A DNA stretch of 64,000 bases from Acinetobacter sp. ASP199 (GCF_022700675.1 NZ_CP062182.1:744001-808000); one strand, 5' to 3'. Counted from the first letter of the stretch, positions 10,022 through 20,809 are shown. Numbers and translations are program-made. The notes: generated from the letters alone by a model not told the origin.

Positions 10022-10129
10022 ATGAAACTGAATCGGACGGGATGGTTTATTGTGTTATGGCTCGCGGGCTTTCTCACGATGGCGATTATTGCAGGACTTT
10101 TCCGCTTCCTGCTACAACTGGCATATTGA
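10022..10129 (+). CDS. 35-residue membrane protein of the bd oxidase operon (DUF2474/CydX-like)
   Basis: Single predicted membrane helix: M-K-L-N-R-T-G-W-F-I-V-L-W-L-A-G-F and a second hydrophobic half ending F-L-L-Q-L-A-Y. GGAGG lies seven bases upstream of the ATG, an excellent ribosome-binding site. It sits 18 bases after cydB and just before the operon terminator. Short proteins of the DUF2474, CydX or CydH kind stabilise bd oxidases. By position and form this is probably one, of DUF2474 type, although such short sequences are hard to classify by eye. Confidence 0.8.
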   Translation: MKLNRTGWFIVLWLAGFLTMAIIAGLFRFLLQLAY

Positions 10130-10172
10130 TTGTGTATTAAGTTTCAAGATTCTGCATTTTCATAAAACAATA

Positions 10173-10202
10173 AAAAACCTCCCGATTTGATGGGAGGTTT
10201 TT
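10173..10202 (+). terminator. Rho-independent terminator of the cyd operon
   Basis: Stem of AAAAACCTCCC and its complement around an 8-base loop, followed by a T run. It lies 43 bases after the small bd-oxidase ORF. The A/T flanks would let it also work from the other side. Confidence 0.9.
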
Positions 10203-10313
10203 TATATCTGTTTCAGCTTTAGGACTGAAATGAGAATGCTGTCAGCAAGGTATTGATCTGTATTCAGGAGAGGAAGAAAAACAGACACCAACCCAAACTT
10301 TTAATCAGCAGAA

Positions 10314-10508
10314 TTACAACTCTCTCCAGATTTCATTTTCATCTTTGAGTGCAACAGTAAAGTTAAACTGGTTGTCTGTAGTCACCAATAGACTGGTTGG
10401 TGTTTGCATCACTACTTTCAGCACTGTACCTTCTTCATAAATAATCGGCGTACAGTTTTCTTTTTCCAGGGTAATCGGCTTCAGTAGTTCAATTACAGAG
10501 CTTTCCAT
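10314..10508 (-). CDS. Small conserved-looking protein of unknown function
   Basis: A 64-residue acidic protein beginning M-E-S-S-V-I-E-L-L-K-P-I-T-L with no membrane segment or signal peptide. The GGGAAG seven bases before the ATG and the balanced composition make it a credible gene. The alternating hydrophobic pattern of the second half (V-L-K-V-V, S-L-L-V-T-T, F-N-F-T-V) suggests a small beta-rich fold. It lies alone, convergent with the cyd operon. No function can be given. Confidence 0.6.
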   Translation of the reverse strand: MESSVIELLKPITLEKENCTPIIYEEGTVLKVVMQTPTSLLVTTDNQFNFTVALKDENEIWREL

Positions 10509-10919
10509 GATTTAACTTCCCGCGAGTTATTATGTTTACTATCCATTCAAGGATAGCATAATTTTTCTTTGTTATTTAGTAGTTTTTGCAAAATGAAAAT
10601 TGAGATGAATCCTTTCAATAGTGCATGTCGCTGTAGCTTAGGATGGAAAATAACCATATATCGTATCTGTTCTGTACAGGCTTGTTAACTGATGTTAAAA
10701 CCAACAAAGGATTGATCACAGGATTCGTCACATAAGTATTCAGTCCACTACACACATAATGATTCATGCTTATAAATAAGCCGATAAAAATAAGCAGTTT
10801 TCAGGCAGATATTTTTTGATCAATCTGAAAAACTTGTTGTGAACTGCTTTAAACTGCAGCAGATTTCATCATGATTGATTGGCCTGAGTTCTACTAAAAA
10901 TAAGGAGCATGCAAAGGAC
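10509..10919. other. Intergenic region upstream of sbmA
   Basis: About 410 bases between two divergent genes. AT-rich, with several short inverted repeats (for example TTTTCAG/CTGAAAA around 10800-10833), but nothing I can name. It must hold the promoters of both genes. AAGGAG at 10902-10907 and AAAGGA at 10913-10918 are the candidate ribosome-binding sites for sbmA, the first at 12 bases and the second very close. Confidence 0.4.
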
Positions 10920-12113
10920 ATGTTTAAGTCTTTCTTTCCAAAACCCGTCTGGTTTTTTCTTAGCGTGGTGGTGTGGTTCTTCATCAACCTCACGATCTGG
11001 CATAGTGGAGGTTCAAGCTGGGGCAGCTATGTGGGTTTTAGCGAAGGCTACCATGAAGCGACGATGGCGATTGATATTAGCCGTTTCTGGTCGCAGAAAT
11101 TCCTGTGGTTTTATCTCTGGTTCCTGATCGCAACTGCACTTTTTGCAGGATTCTGGTATGTGGTAGCGCGGCATCCCTGGCAGCGCTGGTCGGTATGGGG
11201 TTCGGCCTTTATCCTGTTTAATATCTGGTTTGGGGTGCAGGTCAATGTCGTACTGAATGAATGGTACAGTCCCTTCTATGACCAGATCCAGAAGATGCTC
11301 ACCAGTGGTGGTGGAGACGTGACTTTGCTCTATCAGGGCGCATTGGTCTTTATCTATATCGCGATGATCTATGTCACTCTGGCAGTATTTAACATGTTCT
11401 TTGTCAGTCATTATGTGTTCCGCTGGCGGACCGCAATGAATGATTACTATACGGCTTACTGGGAAAAACTGCGTCATATCGAGGGGGCTTCACAGCGTAT
11501 TCAGGAAGATACTATGCGCTTTGCCCGCAGTACTGAAGAACTCGGTGTTTCCTTTATTGAATCCTTTATGCTGCTGATGGCTTTCTTGCCGGTTCTGTAC
11601 AAGCTTTCAAGCCACGTCAAGACCTTACCTATTGTGGGTGAGATTACTCATGCGCTGGTCTGGGCATCCTTGGGCTGGGCGGTTTTTGGTACAGTGGTAT
11701 TGATGGTCGTTGGTATGAAACTGCCAGGACTGGAGTTTAATAACCAGAAGGTCGAAGCGGCTTACCGTAAAGAACTGGTCTATGGAGAAGATCATGCCGA
11801 ACGTGCTCAACCGCTAACGCTAAAAGAACTGTTCGGCCGGGTGCGCTGGAATTATTTCCGTCTGTATTTTCACTATGCCTATTTCAATATGGTACGCATC
11901 TGGTATTTGCAGCTCGACAATATTTATGGTCTGTTTGTACTGTTTCCGAGTATTGCAGCAGGGGCGATTACTTTAGGCTTGATGATGCAGATCCTGAATG
12001 TATTTAATAAAGTGCGTGAATCGTTCCAGTACCTGATTTTGTCCTGGCCAAAGATTATCGAGTTGATGTCGATCTACAAACGTCTGAAAGCGTTTGAATC
12101 TCATCTTCATTAA
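10920..12113 (+). CDS. sbmA: SbmA/BacA-type peptide antibiotic importer
   Basis: Inner-membrane transporter that imports proline-rich peptides, microcins and similar compounds using the proton gradient. The start M-F-K-S-F-F-P-K-P is the same as in E. coli SbmA, so the ATG at 10920 is chosen over the upstream TTG-type start. Further identical-looking blocks are [30 protein letters not shown] and P-G-L-E-F-N-N-Q. The length of 397 residues is normal. Six to seven hydrophobic helices and no ATPase domain are visible, as expected for this family. It stands as a single gene with its own terminator. Confidence 0.95.
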   Translation: MFKSFFPKPVWFFLSVVVWFFINLTIWHSGGSSWGSYVGFSEGYHEATMAIDISRFWSQKFLWFYLWFLIATALFAGFWYVVARHPWQRWSVWGSAFILFNIWFGVQVNVVLNEWYSPFYDQIQKMLTSGGGDVTLLYQGALVFIYIAMIYVTLAVFNMFFVSHYVFRWRTAMNDYYTAYWEKLRHIEGASQRIQEDTMRFARSTEELGVSFIESFMLLMAFLPVLYKLSSHVKTLPIVGEITHALVWASLGWAVFGTVVLMVVGMKLPGLEFNNQKVEAAYRKELVYGEDHAERAQPLTLKELFGRVRWNYFRLYFHYAYFNMVRIWYLQLDNIYGLFVLFPSIAAGAITLGLMMQILNVFNKVRESFQYLILSWPKIIELMSIYKRLKAFESHLH

Positions 12114-12136
12114 AGATTATGTCTCGTATTTTAAAT

Positions 12137-12163
12137 AGACCTGTCTATTGACGGGTCTTTTTT
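12137..12163 (+). terminator. Terminator after sbmA
   Basis: Stem AGACCTGT/ACGGGTCT (one G-T pair) with a short loop, followed by six T residues. It lies 24 bases after the sbmA stop codon. Confidence 0.8.
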
Positions 12164-12164
12164 C

Positions 12165-12686
12165 TATCAGCTCAGGATTGGCCGGAGTATCCGATGAACG
12201 GTCAATTTTAGTCAGAATATTTGTAAAACCTCCCAATTTGGGGATGTTCAGTGAATATTCGCTTGACTAGAATCCTAAGGGCCAAACGTGTTTGGTACTT
12301 AATTTTCAATCTCTTTGACGTATAAAAACAATAAACGTACGTTGATGAAAATTAAGTATTTTAAAGCTCATAAACTGCATGCTGGTGATGGAGAGTGGTT
12401 TGCTGTGCAAGTATAAAAACTCGATCCAGCCTGACAGATGAGTGACCAAAGAAGTACGTGATTCCTTCTTTGGTCTTTTTTCGTGTCTAGGTTTTATCTA
12501 ACAAGTAATACTGCACCGTATGAAACTTAATGTAAATAAGTTCAAGAATAACTATTAAAATGTATTATGGTCGTCATTTTTGATCTTTTTAAACTTAAAA
12601 ATAATTTTATTAATCAGAAGCTTGTATTTGTTGTTTGCCCAATTTTGCATTATTTTATGTATATGCTTTGGGTTGAGATATCTACG
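12165..12686. other. Intergenic region with inverted repeat, small ORF and orphan terminator
   Basis: More than 500 bases without an established gene. It contains a 13-base inverted repeat, TACTTAATTTTCA at 12296-12308 and its complement at 12346-12358. Inside it is the palindrome AACGTACGTT (12334-12343). A 23-codon ORF follows (12345-12416, M-K-I-K-Y-F-K-A-H-K-L-H-A-G-D-G-E-W-F), and then a strong terminator. The set could be a small RNA, a tiny protein gene or the tail of a lost gene. Confidence 0.4.
12444..12481 (+). terminator. Strong terminator without an obvious gene in front
   Basis: Perfect 10-bp stem GACCAAAGAA/TTCTTTGGTC with a 12-base loop and a run of six T. The nearest established upstream gene, sbmA, already has its own terminator 280 bases earlier, so this one should end another transcript. 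Confidence 0.85.
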
Positions 12687-13694
12687 GTGAAACTGAAAGT
12701 ATTTTTATTGATAACAATAACAATGAGCTTGGCAGCGTGTAATAGCATGCAAGGCGCAAAGAAAAATATATTACATCCTTTTCACAGTCCACAGGAACTG
12801 ATTGTGAAACGGGGCATCAATCAGCCAGATGGCAAGGCGAAAGAGTATGTTTATCTATGGGATCAACAACAGCGCCATAATACGACTCAGGCCATGTATC
12901 CACGTTCAATCGTGACACAATATTGCCATGAGCAAGGGGGCAAGTTATCTCTGCTGCATAAGAGTAAGTTTGGTCTGGTCAGTAATACTGCTCAGCGTAC
13001 CCGTCTCGCTGCAAATCGAGGTGTGGTACAGGGAATTGGTGCCTATAAATGTACGATGGGTGATCTTGCGGAAAACTGGATTGTATCGATTGAACCTGTT
13101 GCGGAACGTCAGGCGGAAAAAAATAGCAAGACCCGTAGCGTTCGGTTGCTGACCCGAGTGATGGAACCAGCTGAAGCCCATAATTTCTATCAGGCAGCTG
13201 CGAGCACTGCAAAGATAGCCAAGAAACCGGTTAATGTGGCGAAGACAACTGCTACTGCTAAAACGTCAACAGCAACAAAATCAGCGGCAGAACTGAAAGA
13301 TCATGAGCGCAAAGAGTTAGCCAAGGTCGAAGCAGAGAAAAAAGAGCCTAAGCCAGTAACGGTTGCTAAGCCGCGTGCGAGCGTGAATGAAACCCCACAG
13401 CAACAGCAAATGAAGCTATATGTTGCTGCTCGGCGTGATATTAATAGTGGCAGGAACCTGAATAATGCCTGCAACAATGCCCAACGTGCCTATAACTATG
13501 GCAAGCAGCAAGGGACAGAAGGAACTCGGGTGTATACCGAATCCGGCATGTTGGTAGCACGTTGTTTGACTGGTATTTCGACCTATAGCAGTCGTTTTCC
13601 AAATGCCAAAGGACAGGCTCAACGTATCTTGAATGGACTGGCAACGCAATATAATCATGCGGGTGCCAAGAATATGTTGAAGCAGATGAAGTAA
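12687..13694 (+). CDS. Putative lipoprotein of unknown function
   Basis: A protein of about 335 residues with a lipoprotein signal: a short basic start (K-L-K), a hydrophobic core and the lipobox L-A-A-C, with Cys as acylation site. GTG at 12687 gives a signal peptide of normal size. ATG at 12663 is an alternative. The middle (roughly residues 175-245) is rich in Ala, Lys, Thr and Glu, a likely disordered linker. The last 90 residues form a compact region with several Asn, Tyr and Arg and two Cys (N-N-A-C-N-N-A-Q-R-A-Y, A-R-C-L-T-G). I do not recognise a family. Probable location: inner leaflet of the outer membrane or periplasm. Confidence 0.75.
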   Translation: MKLKVFLLITITMSLAACNSMQGAKKNILHPFHSPQELIVKRGINQPDGKAKEYVYLWDQQQRHNTTQAMYPRSIVTQYCHEQGGKLSLLHKSKFGLVSNTAQRTRLAANRGVVQGIGAYKCTMGDLAENWIVSIEPVAERQAEKNSKTRSVRLLTRVMEPAEAHNFYQAAASTAKIAKKPVNVAKTTATAKTSTATKSAAELKDHERKELAKVEAEKKEPKPVTVAKPRASVNETPQQQQMKLYVAARRDINSGRNLNNACNNAQRAYNYGKQQGTEGTRVYTESGMLVARCLTGISTYSSRFPNAKGQAQRILNGLATQYNHAGAKNMLKQMK

Positions 13695-13722
13695 AAAGCA
13701 ATTTTGCTCATCTTGATCAGCG

Positions 13723-13753
13723 TCACGTTCCATCATCATGCGATGGAACGTGA
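13723..13753. terminator. Bidirectional hairpin between convergent genes
   Basis: Perfect 12-bp stem TCACGTTCCATC and its complement with a 7-base loop. It lies between the lipoprotein gene and the convergent DJ-1/PfpI gene. The T run is weak, so termination efficiency is uncertain. Confidence 0.6.
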
Positions 13754-13788
13754 ATATTAAATTTTCAAATCTTAATGTGCCCAGAGTA

Positions 13789-14367
13789 TTATAGGCTAAT
13801 CGTTGCGCCTAATGCTTTCACAAACTGTGCCATCCAGGCAGGGTGGGCAGGCCAGGCAGGAGCAGTCACCAGATGTCCGTCCGTGACTGCTTCCGTCACG
13901 GCGATGTCAGCATATTGACCGCCTGCAAGTTTTACTTCCGCAGCACATGCAGGGTAAGCAGAACAGGTTTTACCTTTCAGTACATCGGCCGCGGCAAGCA
14001 GTTGAGCGCCGTGACAGACAGCTGCAATCGGTTTTTGAACAGCATCAAACTCACGCACAATCTCGACAACACGTGCATTCATACGCAGGTACTCCGGCGC
14101 ACGTCCGCCCGGAATCACTAGTCCGACATAATCTGAAGTATTGACCGCATTAAAGTCATAATTGATGGCAAAGTTATGACCGCGCTTTTCGCTATAGGTT
14201 TGCTCGCCCTCAAAGTCATGAATGGCTGTAGCGATGCTGTCACCGGCTTTTTTATCCGGGCAGACCGCGTGTACGGTATAGCCCAGACCCGTTAAAAACT
14301 GGAACGGCACCATGGTTTCATAGTCTTCGGCATAGTCGCCAACGAGCATCAAGATTTGTTTAGCCAT
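13789..14367 (-). CDS. DJ-1/PfpI family protein
   Basis: A 192-residue protein of the class I glutamine-amidotransferase-like superfamily. The nucleophilic cysteine lies in A-V-C-H-G-A-Q (Cys118), after the [10 protein letters not shown] segment typical of PfpI/YhbO-like proteins. ATG at 14367 is chosen because GAGGGA lies seven bases upstream. The longer frame to 14415 has no such site. Members act as protein or glyoxal deglycases, chaperones or isonitrile-type hydratases, so the substrate cannot be told from sequence. It stands alone, convergent with the lipoprotein gene. Confidence 0.9.
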   Translation of the reverse strand: MAKQILMLVGDYAEDYETMVPFQFLTGLGYTVHAVCPDKKAGDSIATAIHDFEGEQTYSEKRGHNFAINYDFNAVNTSDYVGLVIPGGRAPEYLRMNARVVEIVREFDAVQKPIAAVCHGAQLLAAADVLKGKTCSAYPACAAEVKLAGGQYADIAVTEAVTDGHLVTAPAWPAHPAWMAQFVKALGATISL

Positions 14368-14599
14368 GATTTTTCCCTCTGTTTGGATATGATTTATATA
14401 AAGTTTTATTTTCATTTACCTTAGCATAATCAGATGTCAGTTTTAAGAAGGAGCTTGCTTTCTTTAGTCGAAGCCATCAACCGTACAAAATCATCAGGGG
14501 GAGATAGGCTGAAAAGAGGTTTTATTTTACAGAGCCATAATAGGCTGCACCCGGTAATTTATGATAAAAAGACAGCAGTTCAGAAGGGAAGTTCACGTT

Positions 14600-15118
14600 A
14601 TGTTTCACTCTATTTTTACCACTCTTGGTCGTCGCTTTGCTCGAATCGGTTGTTCTGTTTTGATGGCAACTACGATTATGGGAACCACACAAATTGCAAT
14701 GGCCGGGCCAACGGTGGATCAGTTGAGTAACTGTCTGGTGAAATCTACCACGGCAGCAGATAAAACAACGGTGTTGCAATGGACTTTTGTCGCGTTATCC
14801 GCACATCCAGAATTGACGAAATTCAGCAATGTGAATGAAGAGCAGAGAACCCAACTGGATAAAAATTTAGCTCAGGTCTTGCAGCGGATATTGGTAGATC
14901 AATGCTCAGGTCAGACCAAAGCTGTAATTGCTGCGGAGGGTGTACAAGCGGTGGGCGATAGTTTTCAGGAGCTTGGACAAATTACCGGTGAAGAAATTTT
15001 AGAAAATCCTGAAGTGGAAAGTCAGCTGAAAGGTGTGCTGCGTTATGTTGATTTAAATAAACTGGTGATGACGTTTTTGACGCCTGATATTTGGAATAAG
15101 TTAGGTGAGATTCGTTAG
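14600..15118 (+). CDS. Exported protein of unknown function
   Basis: 172 residues with a clear Sec signal peptide: basic residues G-R-R-F-A-R, a hydrophobic core and a likely cleavage after I-A-M-A near residue 35. The mature part is about 135 residues, mainly helical, with two cysteines (S-N-C-L and D-Q-C-S) that could form a disulfide in the periplasm. AAGGGA about ten bases before the ATG supports this start over an upstream one at 14561. No family recognised. It is followed directly by the first hairpin-doublet repeat. Confidence 0.7.
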   Translation: MFHSIFTTLGRRFARIGCSVLMATTIMGTTQIAMAGPTVDQLSNCLVKSTTAADKTTVLQWTFVALSAHPELTKFSNVNEEQRTQLDKNLAQVLQRILVDQCSGQTKAVIAAEGVQAVGDSFQELGQITGEEILENPEVESQLKGVLRYVDLNKLVMTFLTPDIWNKLGEIR

Positions 15119-15122
15119 TTTA

Positions 15123-15263
15123 AATCCTCTCCCTAGCCCTCGTCCTTTCTTACGCTTCGTTTTAAAAGCAATGCTTTAAAACTCGCTCAGGAGAGGGAAT
15201 CACGCGTATTAAATTAATCACATGACAAAGTCTCCCTTTTTTAAAGGGAGATTTAGAGGGATT
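15123..15263. repeat. Inverted doublet of GC-rich hairpin repeats (REPIN-like), locus 1
   Basis: Two related units facing each other. The left unit starts AATCCTCTCCCTAGCCCT at 15123 and closes with GGAGAGG near 15190, with an internal hairpin GTTTTAAA/TTTAAAAC (about 15159-15182). The right unit is TCTCCCTTT-ttt-AAAGGGAGA (15231-15251) followed by TTTAGAGGGATT. Similar units occur at 52048, 60053 and 62828. This locus is a mixture of the CCCTCTCC and TCCCTTT sequence types. No nuclease gene adjoins this copy. Confidence 0.75.
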
Positions 15264-15496
15264 GAGAAAGTTGAATGTGTCCTAAGTCTTCAAGTTTGGT
15301 GATAGAGTATACTTTTTGATGGTCATCTTTTTGATTGTTAACTTCTTAGATTGGCTCTAAAAAATTAGAAATTGGATATTCAGTTTCTTTATTTGTATTC
15401 AAAAAAATATTTTTAGGATGTTTATTTAATTTGTTGATTTGTTATGATAATTATGTGTAAATTATTGGAATAATAGTAAAATTTTTAAAGAATTTA
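15264..15496. other. AT-rich leader before the membrane-protein gene
   Basis: About 230 bases of very AT-rich sequence between the repeat and the next gene. It probably carries the promoter of the 15497 gene. I see no hairpin or small gene in it. Confidence 0.4.
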
Positions 15497-16246
15497 ATGG
15501 ATATAGAGCTAAAAACGATTCTTAAGATATATTTATCAATCTATATTTTGATTTTAATTCCTTATAGCTTGGCTGAATATTTATTGTTTTGTACTGAAAG
15601 AGCTATCGTTTGTCAATTTGATGAATCTAAACTTATTGCATTTATCACACTATGTACATATATTATTTCTCCTATAGTTGCTTTGTATATTTTTAATGGG
15701 TGGAAGAAACAATCTAATCATAATCAGAAGCAAGAAGTTATTGGGAAATTGAATGATGGTTTAAGGATTTTGTCTACTATTTTATATAGAAATCATGGTC
15801 TTTATAACCGTATATGCGATGATAAAAAACTTGGACATAATTATGATTTTAGTCTAGATCTTGAAGAAAATGAGATTCTTAGGAAAGTAGGCAATGATGT
15901 TCTGTCTCTTCTGAAAGAGTTGTATTATTTAACAGATAAAAATAAAGAGTATTTATTGTTTCGCCACAAGTTTCATAAATATTTAGAAAATGTGAGTATA
16001 TATCTTAAAGAGGCATATAGATTAATTTATGAGAAACCCGAACAAGGACAGGACAGAATAAAAGAGTTAGCTGATTATTTTGAAGAAATGATACATATTT
16101 CTTATTATACAGATATTCATAATGAGAAATGGATTAAAATGTGTGATGTTTCTTTATTTAAGAAGGAGATATTTAAACATTGTTATGATGCCCAAAATGA
16201 TATTACAAATTATATTTTAAAAAATGACTTCGGTGTTGAAATTTAA
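15497..16246 (+). CDS. AT-rich membrane protein of unknown function (cargo-like gene)
   Basis: 249 residues. Two hydrophobic segments (about residues 9-30 and 46-67) are followed by F-N-G-W-K-K-Q-S-N-H-N and a cytoplasmic, mostly helical domain rich in Lys, Glu and Tyr. Small two-helix proteins of this form are common as singletons in Acinetobacter accessory regions. I do not know a function. Codon use is visibly more AT-rich than in gatB next to it, suggesting transfer. It starts about 230 bases after a hairpin doublet and ends at a terminator shared with the convergent gatB. A defence or membrane-damage role is possible but unsupported. Confidence 0.7.
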   Translation: MDIELKTILKIYLSIYILILIPYSLAEYLLFCTERAIVCQFDESKLIAFITLCTYIISPIVALYIFNGWKKQSNHNQKQEVIGKLNDGLRILSTILYRNHGLYNRICDDKKLGHNYDFSLDLEENEILRKVGNDVLSLLKELYYLTDKNKEYLLFRHKFHKYLENVSIYLKEAYRLIYEKPEQGQDRIKELADYFEEMIHISYYTDIHNEKWIKMCDVSLFKKEIFKHCYDAQNDITNYILKNDFGVEI

Positions 16247-16278
16247 AAGAAAACCCGCTCTAAAGCGGGTTTTCTTTT
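16245..16278. terminator. Bidirectional terminator between the membrane-protein gene and gatB
   Basis: Perfect 15-bp stem AAAAGAAAACCCGCT and its complement with a 4-base loop. A-rich on one side and T-rich on the other, so it can serve both converging genes. Confidence 0.93.
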
Positions 16279-16292
16279 AAAGAAAGATTAGA

Positions 16293-17768
16293 TTAACCAA
16301 TCAATTTCTTCATCAATTCATTCACTTGCGCAGGGTTAGCTTTCCCTTTTGCTGCTTTCATCACTTGACCAACAAGACCGTTAAAGGCTTTTTCTTTACC
16401 AGATTTATACTCTTCAACCATCTTCTCGTTCGCAGCAAGCACGTCTTTAATAATTGCTTCAATTGCACCTGTATCAGTTTCCTGTTTCAAGCCTTTTTCC
16501 GCAATAATTTCGTCCGCAGTTTTGCCTTCATCCCACATAAAGCCGAATACTTGCTTCGCGATCTTACCGTTAATTGTGTTGTCCACAATACGTGCAATCA
16601 TACCGCCAAGTTTTTCAGCCGATACAGGAGAGTCATGAAGCTCTAGGCCAGCTTTGTTTAAAGCACCAGAGAATTCACCCATCACCCAGTTTGCAGCAAT
16701 CTTACCTTGTGCAGCACCACCAGCAGCCTTAACGACTTCTTCATAAAACTCTGACATTTCACGAGTCAGCGTTAAAACATGAGCATCGTACTCAGTCACG
16801 CCAAAGTCCGCCACGAAACGTGCACGACGTGCAGCAGGAAGCTCAGGCATCGTTGCTTTAATCGCTTCGATTTGTTCGTCTGCAATGATTACAGGTAACA
16901 AGTCTGGGTCTGGGAAGTAGCGGTAATCGTTCGCTTCTTCTTTAGAACGCATTGAACGCGTTTCCATCTTCACAGGATCGAACAAACGTGTTTCTTGATC
17001 AATGGTGCCGTCCCATTCCAGGATTTCCATTTGACGTTCAATTTCAACATTGATCGCTTGTTCAATGAAACGGAATGAGTTCAAGTTTTTCAATTCACAA
17101 CGTGTACCGAACGGTTGACCCGGACGACGTAACGACACGTTACAGTCAGCACGGAACGAACCTTCTGCCATGTTACCGTCAGAGATCCCTAACCAGCGTA
17201 CCAGTGTGTGAATCGCTTTAATGTAGGCAACTGCTTCTTCAACCGAACGCATATCTGGCTCAGATACGATTTCTAGAAGTGGAGTACCTGCACGGTTCAA
17301 GTCGATGCCTGACATGCCTTCAAATTGGTCATGGATCGATTTACCTGCATCTTCCTCAAGGTGCGCACGAGTAACGCCTATACGCTTCACAGTGCCATCT
17401 TCAAGCTGGATGTCGATATGACCCAAGCCCACAATCGGGTTATCCATCTGGCTAATCTGATAGCCTTTCGGAGAATCCGGGTAGAAATAGTTTTTACGTG
17501 CAAACACAGAGGCTTGGTCGATGTAGGCATCGATACCTAGACCAAAGCGAATCGCAAGATCAACCACTTCCTTGTTCAATACTGGCAATACGCCTGGCAT
17601 TGCCAAATCTACAAGGCTCGCCTGAGTATTTGGATCATTACCAAACTCAGTTGATGAGCCAGAGAAGATTTTAGATTTAGTCGCAAGCTGAGTGTGAATC
17701 TCGATACCAATAACGACTTCCCAACCATCAATCAGGTTAGATTTTGGTTTAGCAGCGTTCTTCGCCAT
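16293..17768 (-). CDS. gatB: Asp-tRNA(Asn)/Glu-tRNA(Gln) amidotransferase subunit B
   Basis: tRNA-binding and kinase subunit of the GatCAB complex, which makes Gln-tRNA or Asn-tRNA from mischarged precursors. The start region [14 protein letters not shown] and the motif [12 protein letters not shown] are diagnostic. The segment [16 protein letters not shown] and the C-terminal YqeY-like helical domain (about residues 360-491) are both present. 491 residues, full length. It overlaps the gatA stop by one base (TAATG), indicating coupled translation. Confidence 0.97.
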   Translation of the reverse strand: MAKNAAKPKSNLIDGWEVVIGIEIHTQLATKSKIFSGSSTEFGNDPNTQASLVDLAMPGVLPVLNKEVVDLAIRFGLGIDAYIDQASVFARKNYFYPDSPKGYQISQMDNPIVGLGHIDIQLEDGTVKRIGVTRAHLEEDAGKSIHDQFEGMSGIDLNRAGTPLLEIVSEPDMRSVEEAVAYIKAIHTLVRWLGISDGNMAEGSFRADCNVSLRRPGQPFGTRCELKNLNSFRFIEQAINVEIERQMEILEWDGTIDQETRLFDPVKMETRSMRSKEEANDYRYFPDPDLLPVIIADEQIEAIKATMPELPAARRARFVADFGVTEYDAHVLTLTREMSEFYEEVVKAAGGAAQGKIAANWVMGEFSGALNKAGLELHDSPVSAEKLGGMIARIVDNTINGKIAKQVFGFMWDEGKTADEIIAEKGLKQETDTGAIEAIIKDVLAANEKMVEEYKSGKEKAFNGLVGQVMKAAKGKANPAQVNELMKKLIG

Positions 17769-19246
17769 TATGCATTCTCCTCAGCAATTGCAGCGCGTTT
17801 GGTGTGCCAGTCAGTCGCTTGTTGATACTGATGCACGACAGACAAGAGTTGTGATTCTGACCAGTAATTACCAATCAGCTGTAAGCCAACAGGTAAGTTG
17901 TCATTGTCAAAACCAACAGGCGCGTTAATCGCAGGAAGACCTGCAAGGTTTACCGCGATGGTATAGATGTCACCTAGGTACATTTCAACCGGAGACAGGT
18001 TTGCCCCGATACGGTATGCAGTAGTCGGTGCAGAAGGCGCAGCAATCACATCAACAGATTCAAATGCTTTTAAGAAATCTTGTTGAATTAAACGACGTAC
18101 TTTCTGTGCTTTCACATAATAAGCATCGTAATAACCGGCAGACAGGGCATAAGTACCAATCAGGATACGACGCTGAACTTCAGCACCGAAACCTTCTGAA
18201 CGAGAACGCTTATACAGGTCGAGCAGGTCTTTAGGCTCTTCACAACGGTAGCCATAACGCACGCCGTCATAACGAGACAGGTTAGAAGATGCTTCAGCAG
18301 GTGCGATCAGGTAGTAAGTTGGAACATAAGCTTCAGTCATGTTGAGATCAATCTCAACCAGAGTTGCGCCCATTTCTTCCAGTTTTTTCAGTGATTCTTC
18401 AACGCGTGCTTTCACGTCTGCATCCAGACCTTCAACATTGAAGTACTGTTTTGGAATACCAATGCGTAAGCCTTTTACCGATGTGCTGTTCAAGTTAGCA
18501 ACGTAGTTGTCGACATCTTTTTGCACTGATGTTGAGTCTTTTGCGTCATGACCTGCCATCACATTCATGAGGTACGCACAGTCTTCAGCCGAACGTGCCA
18601 TTGGGCCGCCTTGGTCTAGAGATGATGCATACGCGATCATACCAAAACGTGATACACGGCCATAAGTCGGTTTCAGACCAGTCAGACCACAGAAAGAGGC
18701 TGGCTGACGGATAGAACCACCGGTATCCGTACCGGTTGCAAAAGGTGCTAGATCAGCCGCCACAGCCGCAGCAGAACCGCCTGAAGAACCGCCCGGAACA
18801 TGATCCAGTGCCCAAGGGTTTTTGGTCGCGCCAAAGTAAGATGACTCGGAAGTGGAACCCATGGCGAATTCGTCCATGTTCACTTTACCAAGCGTCACCA
18901 GGCCCGCAGCTTTACCTTTCGCTACAACGGTCGCGTCGTAAGGAGAGATAAAATTGTCCAGCATTTTAGAACCAGCAGTGGTTTTAATGCCTTGGGTACA
19001 GAAGATGTCTTTATGTGCAATTGGCACACCAGTCAGCACATTTGCGCTACCAGCACGACGCAGTGCGTCAGCAGCATCGGCTTGTGCCAGTGCTTGCTCA
19101 GCAGTCACAGTCACGTATGACTTCACTTGAGCATCCACTTTTTCGATGCGTTTTAAGTAATGTTCAGTCAATTCGCGTGATGAAAATTTAGCATTAGCCA
19201 AACCTTCGGTAAGTTCACGAATTGATAGGCGGTGTAAATCTGTCAT
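17768..19246 (-). CDS. gatA: Asp-tRNA(Asn)/Glu-tRNA(Gln) amidotransferase subunit A
   Basis: Glutaminase subunit of GatCAB. The amidase signature [15 protein letters not shown] and [13 protein letters not shown] hold the Ser-cisSer-Lys triad, and the lysine appears early in I-A-H-K-D-I-F. 492 residues is normal for the family. It is the middle gene of gatC-gatA-gatB, with a 52-base gap to gatC and a one-base overlap with gatB. Confidence 0.97.
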   Translation of the reverse strand: MTDLHRLSIRELTEGLANAKFSSRELTEHYLKRIEKVDAQVKSYVTVTAEQALAQADAADALRRAGSANVLTGVPIAHKDIFCTQGIKTTAGSKMLDNFISPYDATVVAKGKAAGLVTLGKVNMDEFAMGSTSESSYFGATKNPWALDHVPGGSSGGSAAAVAADLAPFATGTDTGGSIRQPASFCGLTGLKPTYGRVSRFGMIAYASSLDQGGPMARSAEDCAYLMNVMAGHDAKDSTSVQKDVDNYVANLNSTSVKGLRIGIPKQYFNVEGLDADVKARVEESLKKLEEMGATLVEIDLNMTEAYVPTYYLIAPAEASSNLSRYDGVRYGYRCEEPKDLLDLYKRSRSEGFGAEVQRRILIGTYALSAGYYDAYYVKAQKVRRLIQQDFLKAFESVDVIAAPSAPTTAYRIGANLSPVEMYLGDIYTIAVNLAGLPAINAPVGFDNDNLPVGLQLIGNYWSESQLLSVVHQYQQATDWHTKRAAIAEENA

Positions 19247-19298
19247 GAGAAATAATTCTTTACGTTTAATTTAATAAAAAGATTGAACTGGGTAGTAA

Positions 19299-19613
19299 TT
19301 ACTCAATCACGCGAGGAACAAGGTACAAGCCGTCCTGTACCGCTGGCGCAACGGCTTGATATTCATCACGGTGATTACTTTCACTCACTACATCTTCACG
19401 TAATGGCTGAGGATGGTCGAAAGGGCTTTTTAATGGTTCAACACCGTCAGTATTGATACCTTTCAGCGTTTCCATCATGCCTAAAATTTTATTTAAACTT
19501 TGAGCATATTCAGCAGATTGCGTATCATTCAGAGATAACCGTGCAAGGTTCGCAATAGCTGAAACTGTTTCTGCATTTAAATCTGCAGAATGCTGTGCAT
19601 CCGATGTAGACAT
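19299..19613 (-). CDS. gatC: Asp-tRNA(Asn)/Glu-tRNA(Gln) amidotransferase subunit C
   Basis: Small subunit (104 residues) that wraps around and stabilises GatA. Typical points are the N-terminal I-A-N-L-A-R-L-S-L, the L-N-K-I-L-G-M-M helix, and V-E-P-L-K-S-P-F-D-H followed by L-R-E-D-V-V. It is the first gene of the gat operon and is divergent from mreB, with about 130 bases of shared promoter region between them. Confidence 0.94.
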   Translation of the reverse strand: MSTSDAQHSADLNAETVSAIANLARLSLNDTQSAEYAQSLNKILGMMETLKGINTDGVEPLKSPFDHPQPLREDVVSESNHRDEYQAVAPAVQDGLYLVPRVIE

Positions 19614-19725
19614 AACATTACCTAATCAGTATTAAAAAAAAATCAAATTATCATGCGTTATGATAAGCGATTGACTTGTCCAAAGCATCACATTTAGTTA
19701 AAGTTGCCACCTTGCGTCCATATAA

Positions 19726-20793
<1,068 letters not shown>

Positions 20794-20809
20794 GAACAGG
20801 ATACGGCGG

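Noticed and set aside
10173..10202. Riboswitch or attenuator at the GC hairpin
   Set aside because: It follows the operon end and has a plain stem plus T run. An ordinary terminator explains it.
16293..19613. gatCAB as part of an accessory island because of the AT-rich gene next to it
   Set aside because: The three genes are complete core genes with normal composition and translational coupling.
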